Notes: a model not told the origin generated them from the letters alone. A stretch of 64,000 nucleotides of DNA from Archangium gephyra (GCA_003243425.1 QFQP01000038.1:1-64000), one strand, 5' to 3'; counted from the first letter of the stretch, positions 51,693-61,780 are shown. A program made the numbers and translations.

Positions 51693-53693
51693 TCAAGGCT
51701 CGCGTTCGTTCCACCAGGTGCGCACGTCTTCGAACCGCGCCACGCGCCGCACGGGCGGCAGGCTCGACAGGAACTTCGCGCCGTAGCGTTTGCGCACCAC
51801 GCGTGAATCACCGAGCGCGACCACGCCACGGTCGCGCGCCGTTCGAATCAACCGGCCGAAGCCCTGCCGCAACGCCAGCGCCGCCTGCGGCACCTGGTAG
51901 TCGTCGAAAGGACTGCCGCCCTTCTCTTTCACCGCGTCCATGCGCGCGGCCTGCAGCGGCTCGTTGGGCGGCGCGAACGGGAGCCGGTCGATGATGACCA
52001 TCGACAACGCGTCACCCGGCACGTCGACGCCTTCCCAGAAGCTCTGCGAGGCGAACAGCACCGACGGCTCCGACAGGAACTGCTCCAGCAACGCGCGGCG
52101 CGGCGCATCGCCCTGCTTGAGCACCGGCACCTTCAGGTGCGGCGCGACGAGCGAATGAACACCGTCCATGTGCTTGAGCGAGGTGAACAACACGAACGCG
52201 CGGCCACCCGACAAGCGCAGCAACTGAAACACCTCGCGCGCGAACGCGAGCGTCCAGTCCGGTGACGAAGGCTCGGGCAGGTAACCGGGCACGTACAGCA
52301 GCGCCTGCTTCGAATAGTCGAACGGAGACTCGACCTGCAGCGTGTCCCACGGGCGCTCCTTCAACCCCAGGCGCTGGAGCACGAACTCGAAGCCGCCCGA
52401 CCCCGCGGCCTGCAACGTGGCCGAGGTGAAGACCACCGAGTCGACTGTGTCGTAGAGGAACGACGACAACGACTCACCGACGTCGATGGGCGCCGCACGC
52501 AGCGCGAGGGTTCGACCGCGTGACGACGCCCAGTAGACCTGCGTCGGGTCGTCAGCGCGCAAGGTGGCATCGAGCGCGAGCGCGGCTTCCATGGCGCGGC
52601 GGTGAACGGGGCCGAGATCTTCGTCGTCTTCGGGGCAGAGCGCGGCCATCGCTCCGAGCGTCTCGAGCACCAGCGCGCCTTCACCGCGCACCGGCGTCAA
52701 CGACTCGGGCAGGAGCCGGAGGTCGTGGAACGTGGGCCCCTCGCCGTCACCGCGCGGCGTCGGCACTTCGCCGGTCAACGCCACCGACAACCTCAGGAAG
52801 AACTGCTCGCTGCGCGCGCGCAGCTCGAGCGCCATCGCCGTCAACGTCGCCGAGTGCTGGTGCGTCTTCGGCACGTTCTCGAGCACGTCCGTCGCCAGCA
52901 CCGCGAGCCGGCCGGAAGAAGCGGTGAGCCCGAAATACTCCGTGGCCACGTCTTCGAGCGCGTGCGCTTCGTCGAACACCACCGCGTCGTACGAAGGCAG
53001 CACGCCCAGCTCGAGCTCTTCGCCGCGCTGCTTGAGCGAGAGGTCGGCGAAGAACAGCGCGTGGTTCACCACGATGAGCTGACACTCCGACGCCGCCCGG
53101 CGCGCGCGTGTCACGAAGCAGGTCTCGTAGAACGGGCAACGGGTTCCCGTGCACGACTCGGCGGTGGTCGACACCTGCGTCCACGTCGACCAGTTGTCGG
53201 GCACGTTGGTCTCGCTGCGGTCACCGGTCTCGGTCGCGAACGCCCACTCGCGGAACGAGTCCCAGTGTTCTGCATCAGCGGGCACCGCGAAGAGCGGGAA
53301 CGACTCGAAGCGCTCGAACTTCGCCGCGCACAGGTAGTTGTTGCGGCCCTTGAGCAGCGCGGCCTTCACCGGCAGCCCCACTTCGTCGCGGAGCAGCGGA
53401 ATGTCCTTGTTGAAGATCTGCTCCTGCAGCGTGCGCGTGGCGGTGGAGATGACGACGCGCTTGCCCGACAGCAGCGCCGGCACCAGGTACGCGAGCGTCT
53501 TGCCGGTGCCGGTGCCCGCTTCGGCCAGCAGGTAACGACCCTGCTCCAGCGCTTTGGCCACTGCGTTGGCCATCTCCAGCTGTGGCGGCCGATGCTCGTA
53601 GCCGCTGAGCGCGCCCGCGAGCGCACCGTCAGGCCCCAACACGCCGTCGACGGTCAGCCCCTCAGGAATTTCCCAATGCTTCTCTCGGCTCAC
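51693..53693 (-). CDS. dinG: ATP-dependent helicase, DinG/YoaA (XPD-like) family
   Basis: The 666-residue SF2 helicase has Walker A EAGTGTGKTLAYLVPALL near residue 57, a DEAH box in VVFDEAHALED, and the C-terminal motif QGFGRLIRTARDRGVVALGD. Four cysteines in the order NNYLC, ESC, TRC and ETCFVTRARR fit the iron-sulfur cluster of XPD/DinG enzymes. Such 5'-3' helicases resolve R-loops or D-loops and serve in repair. Whether it is DinG or YoaA in the strict sense cannot be decided. Confidence 0.9.
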   Translation of the reverse strand: MSREKHWEIPEGLTVDGVLGPDGALAGALSGYEHRPPQLEMANAVAKALEQGRYLLAEAGTGTGKTLAYLVPALLSGKRVVISTATRTLQEQIFNKDIPLLRDEVGLPVKAALLKGRNNYLCAAKFERFESFPLFAVPADAEHWDSFREWAFATETGDRSETNVPDNWSTWTQVSTTAESCTGTRCPFYETCFVTRARRAASECQLIVVNHALFFADLSLKQRGEELELGVLPSYDAVVFDEAHALEDVATEYFGLTASSGRLAVLATDVLENVPKTHQHSATLTAMALELRARSEQFFLRLSVALTGEVPTPRGDGEGPTFHDLRLLPESLTPVRGEGALVLETLGAMAALCPEDDEDLGPVHRRAMEAALALDATLRADDPTQVYWASSRGRTLALRAAPIDVGESLSSFLYDTVDSVVFTSATLQAAGSGGFEFVLQRLGLKERPWDTLQVESPFDYSKQALLYVPGYLPEPSSPDWTLAFAREVFQLLRLSGGRAFVLFTSLKHMDGVHSLVAPHLKVPVLKQGDAPRRALLEQFLSEPSVLFASQSFWEGVDVPGDALSMVIIDRLPFAPPNEPLQAARMDAVKEKGGSPFDDYQVPQAALALRQGFGRLIRTARDRGVVALGDSRVVRKRYGAKFLSSLPPVRRVARFEDVRTWWNEREP

Positions 53694-53753
53694 GGCGGTG
53701 CGCAGCTTTTACGCTGAAGGCGCGGCGCACCACACCCGGCTATACGAGGGTCA

Positions 53754-54290
53754 ATGTCTCAAGAGCGGTACGTCTTTCCTTCTTCGGTCGATGGGCTCCT
53801 CAAAGGTCTTGGGCCCCTCGCAACGCCTGCCCTCAAGCAGCACCTCAAGAACAACGGCCTCGATGTCGAGAAGTTGCCGCCGGCCATTCCCGTCGCGCAG
53901 TGGTCGCCGCACCTGGTGTCGATGGCCGTGTTCACCTGGCCCAAAGAGCCGCGTGACGAAGCGGTGCGGTTGCTGGGGCTCAACTTCATTCGCGGGTGGA
54001 AGCAGACGTTGATGGGTTCAGCCGTGGCGTCGTTGCTGCGCGTGGTGGGCCCGGCGCGAACGTTGACGAGGATGGACCGCGCGTTCCGCACGTCGGACAA
54101 CTTCACCCGCGCCGAGACGCAGCTGCTCGACGCGAACACCGCGCGCATCGTCATCAACGAGGTACAGGGCGTGCCGACGTATTGGATCGGGATTCTGCAG
54201 GGCGGGCTCGAGCTGCTCGGGCGCGAGGGGGAAGTGACGCTCGAGAAGTACGACAACCCGGGCGCGACGCTGCGGGTGACCTGGCGCTGA
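53754..54290 (+). CDS. DUF2378 family protein (third paralog)
   Basis: The 178-residue protein has an N-terminus of its own kind (MSQERYVFPSSVDGLLKGLG). The body matches the pair at 36760 and 37309: RLLGLNFIRGWKQTLMGSAVASLLRVVGPARTLTRMDRAFRTSDNFTRAETQLLDANTARIVINEV, and it ends PGATLRVTWR. Some members of this family use the same RYVFPSSVDGL-like start. It has no signal peptide. Function unknown; divergent from dinG by 60 bases. Confidence 0.85.
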   Translation: MSQERYVFPSSVDGLLKGLGPLATPALKQHLKNNGLDVEKLPPAIPVAQWSPHLVSMAVFTWPKEPRDEAVRLLGLNFIRGWKQTLMGSAVASLLRVVGPARTLTRMDRAFRTSDNFTRAETQLLDANTARIVINEVQGVPTYWIGILQGGLELLGREGEVTLEKYDNPGATLRVTWR

Positions 54291-54354
54291 ATGCGATTCC
54301 CAGGCAGGGCTGCGATTTTCCGGGTCTGGCGCGCGTGCCGTTGAGGTTTCGCGA

Positions 54355-55542
54355 ATGAATCGTCTGGTTTCGGCTGCGGCGGTTGTCGTGATCGGCTCAT
54401 TGTCTGGTTGCGAGAACAGATGCGAGCCCGGCGAACTGACCGTCATCGCTGGCGTCGCGCAGAACGTGGCAGCCGGCTCAGTGTTCGATGCCATCGAGGT
54501 CGCTGTCGGGCTTGGTGAATGCCACAGCGATGCGTTTCCGACGCCGGTCGTCACCGCGCGGGGCCCGACGGGAGAGGCGGTCGCGAGGAAGCCCCGCGCC
54601 ACCAGGCTCGTCGGGCGTGTCGAGTTCATCATCGGCTTCGACGACGACGTTCCGCGCGGTTGGTCAGACATCGCGCTCGAATTCCCGGCCGCGACGCGCT
54701 CGTTCCGGGCGTACCACGCGAACCCACTCCGGAGTCTCGAGACCATCGGCGAGCCGCACTTCGCGTGCGTGCCGCCCTTCGTCGTGCAGTCGAACGGCAT
54801 CGTCTGCAACGACGTCGCCGCGGACGGAACGAACGACATCACCGAAAGCACAGACCCCTTCCGCACCGTGAGTCTGCCGGGCCGGCTCTGGTCGACCCCG
54901 TTGGGGACACTGCTCACCACTGAGAACGGCATCGGTTGGTTCCCAGACATTCCACTGACGGGCTGGGTACCGACGAGAGCGCTGCCTGGAGAGGTGCTGC
55001 ACGTCACCGCCGACGCGGACCGCGTGTACGTGCTGCAACCGGGAATGCTGACGGTGTTGTCGCGCGACCTCACCAACGAGATCGCGAATCAGCCGACAGT
55101 CGAGAGCAGCGGCCCGGCGTACCTGCTCGTCGACGGTGCAGATGTGGTCGTGGCCGGCGAGCGCTCACAACGCTTCACGTGGAGCGGTGGCGCACTGATG
55201 CCGGTCGGCGACGGTGTCATCTCCGGCGTCATTCACGGTGCCACCGGCACCGAAGCGTGGACGTGCGATGCGTCACTCATTCGCCGCTACACGCTGCGCG
55301 ACGGCGAACTCGAACTGACCGGGTCATTCCCGCAGTTCGGTCGCTGTCATTCCGCACGCGGCTATGAGCGCCCAGCGATTCTGGCCGCGCGGAACACCTT
55401 CCTCGCATGTCCGTACTCAGACGGTGACGCCATCAAGATGGTGGAACTCAGCGTCGGGGCCGGTGGGGAAGGTGCATGCTTCGATGGCCTGATGGTGGTC
55501 CGTCGAAGCGCAGACTCGAGCACGCTGTTGCGAGCGCGCTGA
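54355..55542 (+). CDS. Lipoprotein of unknown function
   Basis: The 395-residue protein has a lipobox SLSGC (Cys19) followed by ENRCEPGELTVI. The body is beta-rich with regularly spaced short strands (LLTTENGIGWFPDIPL, VLHVTADADRVYVLQPGMLTVLSRD, YLLVDGADVVVAGERSQRF), suggesting a beta-propeller. No catalytic signature was recognised. It lies 64 bases after the DUF2378 gene and may be co-transcribed. Confidence 0.75.
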   Translation: MNRLVSAAAVVVIGSLSGCENRCEPGELTVIAGVAQNVAAGSVFDAIEVAVGLGECHSDAFPTPVVTARGPTGEAVARKPRATRLVGRVEFIIGFDDDVPRGWSDIALEFPAATRSFRAYHANPLRSLETIGEPHFACVPPFVVQSNGIVCNDVAADGTNDITESTDPFRTVSLPGRLWSTPLGTLLTTENGIGWFPDIPLTGWVPTRALPGEVLHVTADADRVYVLQPGMLTVLSRDLTNEIANQPTVESSGPAYLLVDGADVVVAGERSQRFTWSGGALMPVGDGVISGVIHGATGTEAWTCDASLIRRYTLRDGELELTGSFPQFGRCHSARGYERPAILAARNTFLACPYSDGDAIKMVELSVGAGGEGACFDGLMVVRRSADSSTLLRAR

Positions 55543-55601
55543 AGGCACGACGCCGCGCGTCAGAACGATTTCGTTCGAAATTCGAGTGCGCGAAGAATTG
55601 A

Positions 55602-55614
55602 CCCGGTTACCGGG
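55602..55614. promoter_or_regulatory. Short perfect palindrome upstream of the repeat lipoprotein gene
   Basis: CCCGGTTACCGGG is a perfect 13-base palindrome 55 bases before the start at 55669, directly preceded by ttga. It is a possible operator, with no further support. Confidence 0.3.
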
Positions 55615-55668
55615 CGGCTGTTCCACTGCGGCCAGCCGTTTCCCCCCACACCGGCGAGCCCCCACTCG

Positions 55669-58600
55669 ATGCGCCACAACCCGAAGCTTCACCTCGCGAT
55701 CGCGCTGTCGTTCGTCGCGTTTCTGCAGGCCTGTAACTGCCAACGTCGCACCGCCGTCGACACGCCGCTGGCCGAAGGCGAGGCCTGCGAGACCGACGAC
55801 CGCTGCGAATCAGGCCTCTGCGATTCGGTGATGGGCGCGCCCAAGGTCTGTCTGCGGCGCTGCATCTCGGTGTGTCGCGGCACGGAGATCTGCACCGAGC
55901 TCCCCGGCGACCGCTACGCGTGTGTTCCCGAGCGCGCAGGCCTCTGCAAGCCGTGCACGCAGAACAGCGACTGCCCGCAACCCGCGGACAAGTGCATCGT
56001 GCTCGGTGAGACGTCTTTCTGCGGCCGCGACTGCAGCTTCGACGAGACCTGCCCTTCGTCGTACCGCTGCGCGGACGCGACGACGTCCACCGGTCAGCCG
56101 ACGACCAAGCAGTGCCAGCCGACGTCAGGCACGTGCGACTGCACCAGCGCCACCTCGGGTCAGCAGAAGCCGTGTGAAGTGACCAACAACTTCGGCACCT
56201 GCACCGGCATCAGCACCTGTCTTCCGCCCGACGGCTACACCAGCTGCAACGCGCGCACGCCGACGGCCGAGGTCTGCAACGGCATCGACGACAACTGCAA
56301 CGGGCAGATCGACGAAGACCTCGGCACGGTGACCTGCGGCATGGGCGAGTGCATTCGCTCGGTGGCCGCCTGCATCGGAGGCGCCGCGCAGACCTGTACG
56401 CCCGGCATGCCCGGTACCGAGCTGTGCAACGGCCGCGACGACGACTGTGACGGCATGGTCGACGACGGCTTCCTCACGCAGAGCGACCCCCTGCACTGCG
56501 GCGCCTGCAACATGCCCTGCGTGCTCACCAACGCGATTCCCGCCTGCAACATGGGCATGTGCGCCATCGGCCAGTGCCAGCCCGGCTGGTCTGACGTCGA
56601 CCACAACCCGGCCAACGGCTGCGAGTACCCGTGCACGCCGTCTGACGCAGGCGTCGAGGTCTGCAACGGCGTCGACGACAACTGCGACGGCCGCACCGAC
56701 GAGGGCTTCGACCTCGTCAACGACCCCACCAACTGCGGCGCCTGCAACCTCACCTGCAGCATGAGCGGCAACACCGTCGCCACCTACGCCTGTAACGCGC
56801 GCACCTGCGCCGTCGGCACCTGCGTCACCGGCCGCGGCAACTGCGACCAGAACTACAGCAACGGTTGTGAAGTGGACCTCCAGGTCGACACCACGCACTG
56901 CGGCGTGTGCGGCAACACCTGCAACACGCCCAACGCGACGGCGAGCTGTGTGAACGGCACGTGCGGCGTGGGCACCTGCAACGCCAACTTCGCCAACTGC
57001 AACGGCACCGTGGCCGACGGCTGTGAAATCAACACCAACACCGACGTGAACCACTGCGGCGACTGCGCGACGGTGTGCAGCGCGCCCAACGCGGCGTCCA
57101 GCTGCAGCAACGGCAGCTGCGCGTACACCTGCAACGCCAACTACTGGGACGTGGACGGGCTGGCGTCGAACGGCTGCGAGTACAACTGCATTCGCACCGC
57201 CGGCGGCGTCGAGCAGTGCGACGGCATCGACAACGACTGCGACAACCGCATCGACGAAGACTTCGACCTCACCACCAGCTCGGCGCACTGCGGTCAGTGC
57301 AACCGCGCCTGCAGCGCGCCCTTCGCCACCACCACCTGCAGCGCGTCGAACTGCGGCATCACCCAGTGCGACACCGGCCGCGCGAACTGCAACAACCTCT
57401 ACGTCGACGGCTGCGAAATCAACACCCGCACCGACATCGCCAACTGCGGCACCTGCGGCAACGCGTGCAGCGCGGCCAACGGCGCGCCGGCCTGCAACAA
57501 CGGCATCTGCGGCATCGCGTGCGGCACCGGCTTCGCCGACTGCAACGGGCAGATCGGCGACGGCTGTGAAGTGAACCTCAACACCACGCTCACCCACTGC
57601 GGCACCTGCGGCAACCAGTGCAACCTCGCCAACGCCACCCCGCGCTGTCAGGGCGGCGAGTGCCAGATTCTCAGCTGCAACCCGGGCTTCGCCGACTGCA
57701 ACGGCGTGGCCAGCGACGGCTGCGAGGTGAACATCACCAACTCGCCCGGCCACTGCGGCGCGTGCAACGCGGCCTGCAACGGCACCAACGGCACGCCGAC
57801 CTGCAGCAACTCGAGCTGCGGCATCACCTGCAACGCCAACTTCGACAACTGTGACAACAACGCCAGCAACGGCTGCGAGGTGAACACCGGCACCTCGCTG
57901 GGCAACTGCGGCGCGTGCGGCAACGTGTGCAACGCGAACAACGGCGCGGCGTCGTGCAGCAACGGCTCGTGCGGCATCGCGTGCGGCTCGGGCTTCGCCA
58001 ACTGCAACGGCTCGCTGAGCGACGGCTGCGAAGTGAACACCAACGCGTCGGTGGCCCACTGTGGCGCGTGCAACAACGCGTGCACCGCGGCCAACGCGAC
58101 CGCGGCCTGCAGCAACGGCGACTGCACCATCGGCAGCTGCTCGGCGCCCTTCCGCGACTGCAACGGGCAGGTCAGCGACGGCTGCGAAATCAACTCGAGC
58201 AACAACGTCAACAACTGCGGCGCGTGCGGCACCGTGTGCGCGGTGGCCAACGCCACGCCGGCCTGTGTGAGCAGCGCCTGCGCGGTGGGCACGTGCAACA
58301 CGGGCTTCCGCGACTGCAACAGTCAGGTGGTCGACGGCTGCGAAATCAACACCACCAACAACGTGAACCACTGCGGCGCGTGCGGAAATCAGTGCACGGT
58401 GGCCAACGGCACGCCCGGCTGCAGCGGCAGCGCGTGCACGGTGGCGTCGTGCAGCGGCACCTACCGCAACTGCAACAACCAGGTCAGCGACGGCTGTGAG
58501 GTGAACACCGCCGACACCGTCGCCCACTGTGGCGCGTGCGGAGCGGTCTGCGCTCCCGCGAACGCCGTGCCGGCGTGCACCTCGAGCACCTGCGGCATCG

Positions 58601-60597
58601 CGGCGTGTCTGCCGGGCTGGGTGAACCTCAACGGCTCGGTGGCCGATGGCTGCGAGTACAGCTGCACGCCGAGCGGACCTGAGGTTTGCGACACGCTCGA
58701 CAACGACTGCGACGGCGCCGTCGACGAGGGCTTCGCGCTGGCCACCGACATCAACAACTGCGGCGCGTGCGGCACGGTGTGCAGCCCGGCGAACGCGGTG
58801 CCGGCGTGCGCGGCGAGCACGTGCAACATCGCGGCGTGCACCGCGGGCTTCGCCAACTGCAACGGCGCGTACGGCGATGGCTGCGAGGTGAACCTCACCA
58901 ACAACGTGAGCAACTGCGGCTCGTGCGGCAACGCGTGCAACCTCGCGAACGCCAGCCCGGCGTGCGTGAGCAGCACCTGCGCGGTGGGTTCGTGCAACGC
59001 GGGCTTCGCCAACTGCAACGGGCTGGCGGCCGACGGGTGCGAGCGCAACCTCACCAACGACGTCAACAACTGCGCGGCCTGCGGCAACGTGTGCCCGAGC
59101 TACCCGAACATGATTTCGAGCTGCTCGGGCAGCAGCTGCGGCGCGGTGTGTGCGCCCAACCGGTGGAACCTCGACGGCAACCTCGCCAACGGCTGCGAGT
59201 ACGCGTGCACGTTCCTCTCGGCGAGCGACGAGCCCGACCCCGGCTTCGTGGACGCGAACTGTGACGGCATCGACGGCATCGCGAGCCAGGCGGTGTTCGT
59301 GACGACGACCGGCAACGACTTCAACCCCGGCACGATGGCGCAGCCCAAGCGCACGGTGCAGGCGGGCATCGCGGCGGCCGGTGGTGCGCGGCCCAACGTG
59401 CTGGTGTCCGAAGGCACGTACGACGAGGCGATTTCACTGGTGAATGGCGTCAACGTGTACGGCGCGTACTCGGCGAACAACGGCTGGGCGCGCAGCGCGG
59501 CGTACGTCACCCGGCTGCGCAACGGCGTCATCGGGTCGAGCCGAATCGTCACCGTGAGCGGCAGCGCGCTGTCGAACCCCACGCGCGTGGCCAACGTCAC
59601 CATCGAGGCGGTGGCCACCTCCGTCGCGCAGGTCAGCGTGTACGGCCTGTACTGCATCAACTGCACGGCGTTCACGCTCGAGTCGAGCATCGTCATCAGC
59701 GGCAGCGCGGGCCCGGGCGTGTCGGGGAGCGTCGGCTTCACCGGCGCGAGCGGCGGCATCGGTGGCTCAGGCGGTTCGTCGAACTGCGGCACCAACGGCA
59801 GCGGGCTGCCGGGTGGCAGCGGTGGCTTGAGCAGCTGTGGCCGCACGGGTGGCGCTGGAGGCCGCGGCGGCAACAGTGGCGACAATGATGGCGTCGACGG
59901 CTCGCCTGGCAACTTCGGGGTTCCCGGTGGCACCCGAGGCTTCGGCGGCGATCCGGGAACCTCCGGCAACAGCGGCGCCACGGGGCCCGCGGGAGGCAAC
60001 GGAGCCAACGGGGCTGGCGGCAGCGGTGGCAACGTCGTCGGCAACTTCTTCGTCACCAACTCCGGAGGTACTGGAGCACTCGGTGGCGACGGCAATGGCG
60101 GCGGCGGCGGCGGCGGCAGCGGCGGCCAAGGATGCTTCCTGTGCAACAACGCGCGCGGCAACGGCGGCGGCGGAGGTGGCGGTGGCGGCTGCGGTGGTGG
60201 AGGGGCGACTGGCGGCACGGGCGGCGGCTCTTCATTCGGCGTGTTCCTCGTCAACTCCAGCGGCGCTGTGGTTACCGGCTGCAGCATCACCAGCGGCAAC
60301 GGCGGTCAGGGCGGCGCGGGTGGTACCGGCGGCAACGGCGGCTGGGGCGGCGAGCGTGGACAGCGCGGGAGCGGATGTCCTGAGGACGTCGGCTATGGCG
60401 GCTATGGAGGTTACGGCGGTGCGGGCGGCCGCGGTGGTCACGGCGGTGGTGGCGCAGGTGGTGTGTCGTACGGCGTGTACCGTTCGAACTCGACGGTGAC
60501 GCTGACTGGCAACACCATCACCAACGGCAGTGGTGGTTTTGGTGGCACGTCGCAGGGCACGGCCGGTGTGAACGGCTCGGCGGGCACGGTGTTCTGA
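55669..60597 (+). CDS. Giant Cys-rich repeat lipoprotein with MopE-type motifs and Gly-rich C-terminus
   Basis: The 1,642-residue protein has a lipobox-like FLQAC at residue 22. It has five MopE-type metal-binding motifs (for example EVCNGIDDNCNGQIDED, ELCNGRDDDCDGMVDDG, EQCDGIDNDCDNRIDED). About sixteen tandem ~36-residue units follow the pattern FxxCNGxxxDGCExNxxxxxxHCGxCxxxCxxxNxxxxC. A parallel-beta-helix-like region comes next (TGNDFNPGTMAQPKRTVQAGIAAAGG, then LVSEGTYDEAI). The last ~330 residues are largely Gly-Gly-x repeats. The MopE motif in Methylococcus binds copper and calcium at the surface. It is likely a long, disulfide-rich surface stalk, but its role is unknown. Confidence 0.87.
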   Translation: MRHNPKLHLAIALSFVAFLQACNCQRRTAVDTPLAEGEACETDDRCESGLCDSVMGAPKVCLRRCISVCRGTEICTELPGDRYACVPERAGLCKPCTQNSDCPQPADKCIVLGETSFCGRDCSFDETCPSSYRCADATTSTGQPTTKQCQPTSGTCDCTSATSGQQKPCEVTNNFGTCTGISTCLPPDGYTSCNARTPTAEVCNGIDDNCNGQIDEDLGTVTCGMGECIRSVAACIGGAAQTCTPGMPGTELCNGRDDDCDGMVDDGFLTQSDPLHCGACNMPCVLTNAIPACNMGMCAIGQCQPGWSDVDHNPANGCEYPCTPSDAGVEVCNGVDDNCDGRTDEGFDLVNDPTNCGACNLTCSMSGNTVATYACNARTCAVGTCVTGRGNCDQNYSNGCEVDLQVDTTHCGVCGNTCNTPNATASCVNGTCGVGTCNANFANCNGTVADGCEINTNTDVNHCGDCATVCSAPNAASSCSNGSCAYTCNANYWDVDGLASNGCEYNCIRTAGGVEQCDGIDNDCDNRIDEDFDLTTSSAHCGQCNRACSAPFATTTCSASNCGITQCDTGRANCNNLYVDGCEINTRTDIANCGTCGNACSAANGAPACNNGICGIACGTGFADCNGQIGDGCEVNLNTTLTHCGTCGNQCNLANATPRCQGGECQILSCNPGFADCNGVASDGCEVNITNSPGHCGACNAACNGTNGTPTCSNSSCGITCNANFDNCDNNASNGCEVNTGTSLGNCGACGNVCNANNGAASCSNGSCGIACGSGFANCNGSLSDGCEVNTNASVAHCGACNNACTAANATAACSNGDCTIGSCSAPFRDCNGQVSDGCEINSSNNVNNCGACGTVCAVANATPACVSSACAVGTCNTGFRDCNSQVVDGCEINTTNNVNHCGACGNQCTVANGTPGCSGSACTVASCSGTYRNCNNQVSDGCEVNTADTVAHCGACGAVCAPANAVPACTSSTCGIAACLPGWVNLNGSVADGCEYSCTPSGPEVCDTLDNDCDGAVDEGFALATDINNCGACGTVCSPANAVPACAASTCNIAACTAGFANCNGAYGDGCEVNLTNNVSNCGSCGNACNLANASPACVSSTCAVGSCNAGFANCNGLAADGCERNLTNDVNNCAACGNVCPSYPNMISSCSGSSCGAVCAPNRWNLDGNLANGCEYACTFLSASDEPDPGFVDANCDGIDGIASQAVFVTTTGNDFNPGTMAQPKRTVQAGIAAAGGARPNVLVSEGTYDEAISLVNGVNVYGAYSANNGWARSAAYVTRLRNGVIGSSRIVTVSGSALSNPTRVANVTIEAVATSVAQVSVYGLYCINCTAFTLESSIVISGSAGPGVSGSVGFTGASGGIGGSGGSSNCGTNGSGLPGGSGGLSSCGRTGGAGGRGGNSGDNDGVDGSPGNFGVPGGTRGFGGDPGTSGNSGATGPAGGNGANGAGGSGGNVVGNFFVTNSGGTGALGGDGNGGGGGGGSGGQGCFLCNNARGNGGGGGGGGGCGGGGATGGTGGGSSFGVFLVNSSGAVVTGCSITSGNGGQGGAGGTGGNGGWGGERGQRGSGCPEDVGYGGYGGYGGAGGRGGHGGGGAGGVSYGVYRSNSTVTLTGNTITNGSGGFGGTSQGTAGVNGSAGTVF

Positions 60598-60613
60598 AGC
60601 TCGGCCTTTGAAG

Positions 60614-60636
60614 CCCTCTCCCCGATGGGGAGAGGG
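60614..60636 (+). terminator. Perfect hairpin after the giant repeat gene
   Basis: ccctctcccc and ggggagaggg form a perfect 10-bp stem around gat, 17 bases after the stop. There is no T-run, so it could be a terminator of weak type or a member of the widespread ccctctccc palindromic repeats. In the frame of the next gene it would translate as KPSPRWGEGD, a familiar sign of a spurious N-terminus. Confidence 0.55.
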
Positions 60637-60661
60637 TGACTGCGCTGCTAAGACGTGCGGC

Positions 60662-61780
60662 GTGACGTCGCGCCTCTCGCTGCTGCTGATTCTCTGTCTC
60701 ACCGCCTGCCCCTCGCCGTCGCGTCGCGCGCGGCCCGAGAGCAAAGCCACCAGGGCGAACATGGGCCTGCCCGGGCCCAACGCGGCGCCTCCCGAGCGGC
60801 TGCGCATGCACGTCATCGACGTGGGCCAGGGCTCGGCGACGCTGTTCGAGTTCCCCTGCGCGGCGGTGCTGGTCGACACCGGCGGTGAATCGAGCTCGCA
60901 GTTCGAGAGCAACCGCGCGCTCAAGGCCTATCTCGAGGGCTTCTTCGCCCGCCGCACCGACCTGAACCGCACCTTCGCGGCGGTGTTCATCACGCACCCG
61001 CACATCGACCACACGCGCGGGCTGCCCTTCGTGATGAAGGACTTCACCGTCTCGCACCTCATCACCAACGGCCGGCCGCGCGGCGTCGACGGCGCGGTGC
61101 TCGAGTCGGGCGGCGAGCAGCAGGAGAACGCCGAGAAGGAAGCGGCGAAGCGCGGCGCGTTGCGCACCATCTCGCGCACGGAGGTCGAGAGCAGCGTGGG
61201 CCTCACCGACGCGCACATCGACCCGGTGGCGTGCGAAGGCGTCGACCCCGTCATGTCGGTGTTGTGGGGCGGGCTCGAGCACAACTCCGAAGGCTGGGAG
61301 CCGCGCGTCTACGCCAACGCCAACAACCACAGCCTGGTGGTGAAGATCGACGTGGGCGGCCACCCGGTGCTGGTGACCGGCGACCTCGAGGTGGAGGCGA
61401 TTCATTCACTGCTCGCGATGCACGGCACGGTGCTCAACAGCGACGTGTTCCTCGTCGGTCACCACGGTTCGCACAACGGCACCACCATGGGCCTGGTGAA
61501 GACCATTTCGCCCTGCATGGCGGTGGTGTCGATGGGCGCCGAGAACCGCCACGAAGACTGGACCGCCTGGGCCTACGGGCACCCGCGCAAGGCGGCCGTG
61601 CAGACCGTGACCTCAGACCTCGGCTGCAGCCGGCCCGCGCGCGACGTGCAGGTGGGGCTCGGTCAGCGGCGCTTCGAAGGGTTCACGGTGAAGACCGCGC
61701 TCTACGGCACCGGCTGGGAAGGCACCGTGGTGCTCGAGCAGAGCGAGCGCGGCACGTGGAAGGCCGTCACCGAGCGTTGA
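60662..61780 (+). CDS. Metallo-beta-lactamase-fold hydrolase lipoprotein, ComEC-C-terminal-like
   Basis: The 372-residue protein starts at GTG 60662 with a lipoprotein signal (LSLLLILCLTAC, Cys16). The catalytic fold has MHVIDVGQGSATLFEF, VDTGGES, the HPHIDHTRG zinc motif (HxHxDH), LVTGDLEVEAIHSLL and LVGHHGSHNGT. The latter is the DVGQG/HHGS pattern of the DNA-uptake protein ComEC's hydrolase domain. No ComEC membrane channel is fused, so it is a stand-alone enzyme, probably acting on a nucleic acid or phosphodiester in the periplasm or at the surface. It converges with the next gene with a 14-base overlap. Confidence 0.87.
   Translation: MTSRLSLLLILCLTACPSPSRRARPESKATRANMGLPGPNAAPPERLRMHVIDVGQGSATLFEFPCAAVLVDTGGESSSQFESNRALKAYLEGFFARRTDLNRTFAAVFITHPHIDHTRGLPFVMKDFTVSHLITNGRPRGVDGAVLESGGEQQENAEKEAAKRGALRTISRTEVESSVGLTDAHIDPVACEGVDPVMSVLWGGLEHNSEGWEPRVYANANNHSLVVKIDVGGHPVLVTGDLEVEAIHSLLAMHGTVLNSDVFLVGHHGSHNGTTMGLVKTISPCMAVVSMGAENRHEDWTAWAYGHPRKAAVQTVTSDLGCSRPARDVQVGLGQRRFEGFTVKTALYGTGWEGTVVLEQSERGTWKAVTER

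Noticed and set aside
56125..58527. An 800-residue open frame on the minus strand
   Set aside because: Antisense shadow of the Cys-repeat array; the Ala/Val/Arg-rich translation merely mirrors the repeat period.
55700..59200. CRISPR-like regular repetition
   Set aside because: The period comes from in-frame ~36-codon protein repeats with variable sequence; there are no identical short repeats with unique spacers.
60614..60636. A fourth copy of the 48-nt palindrome family
   Set aside because: It is a simple 10-bp hairpin with no shared sequence or two-step layout.
60608..60661. N-terminal extension beginning KPSPRWGEG of the metallo-hydrolase
   Set aside because: It is the translation of the ccctctcccc/ggggagaggg hairpin; the lipoprotein signal begins at GTG 60662.
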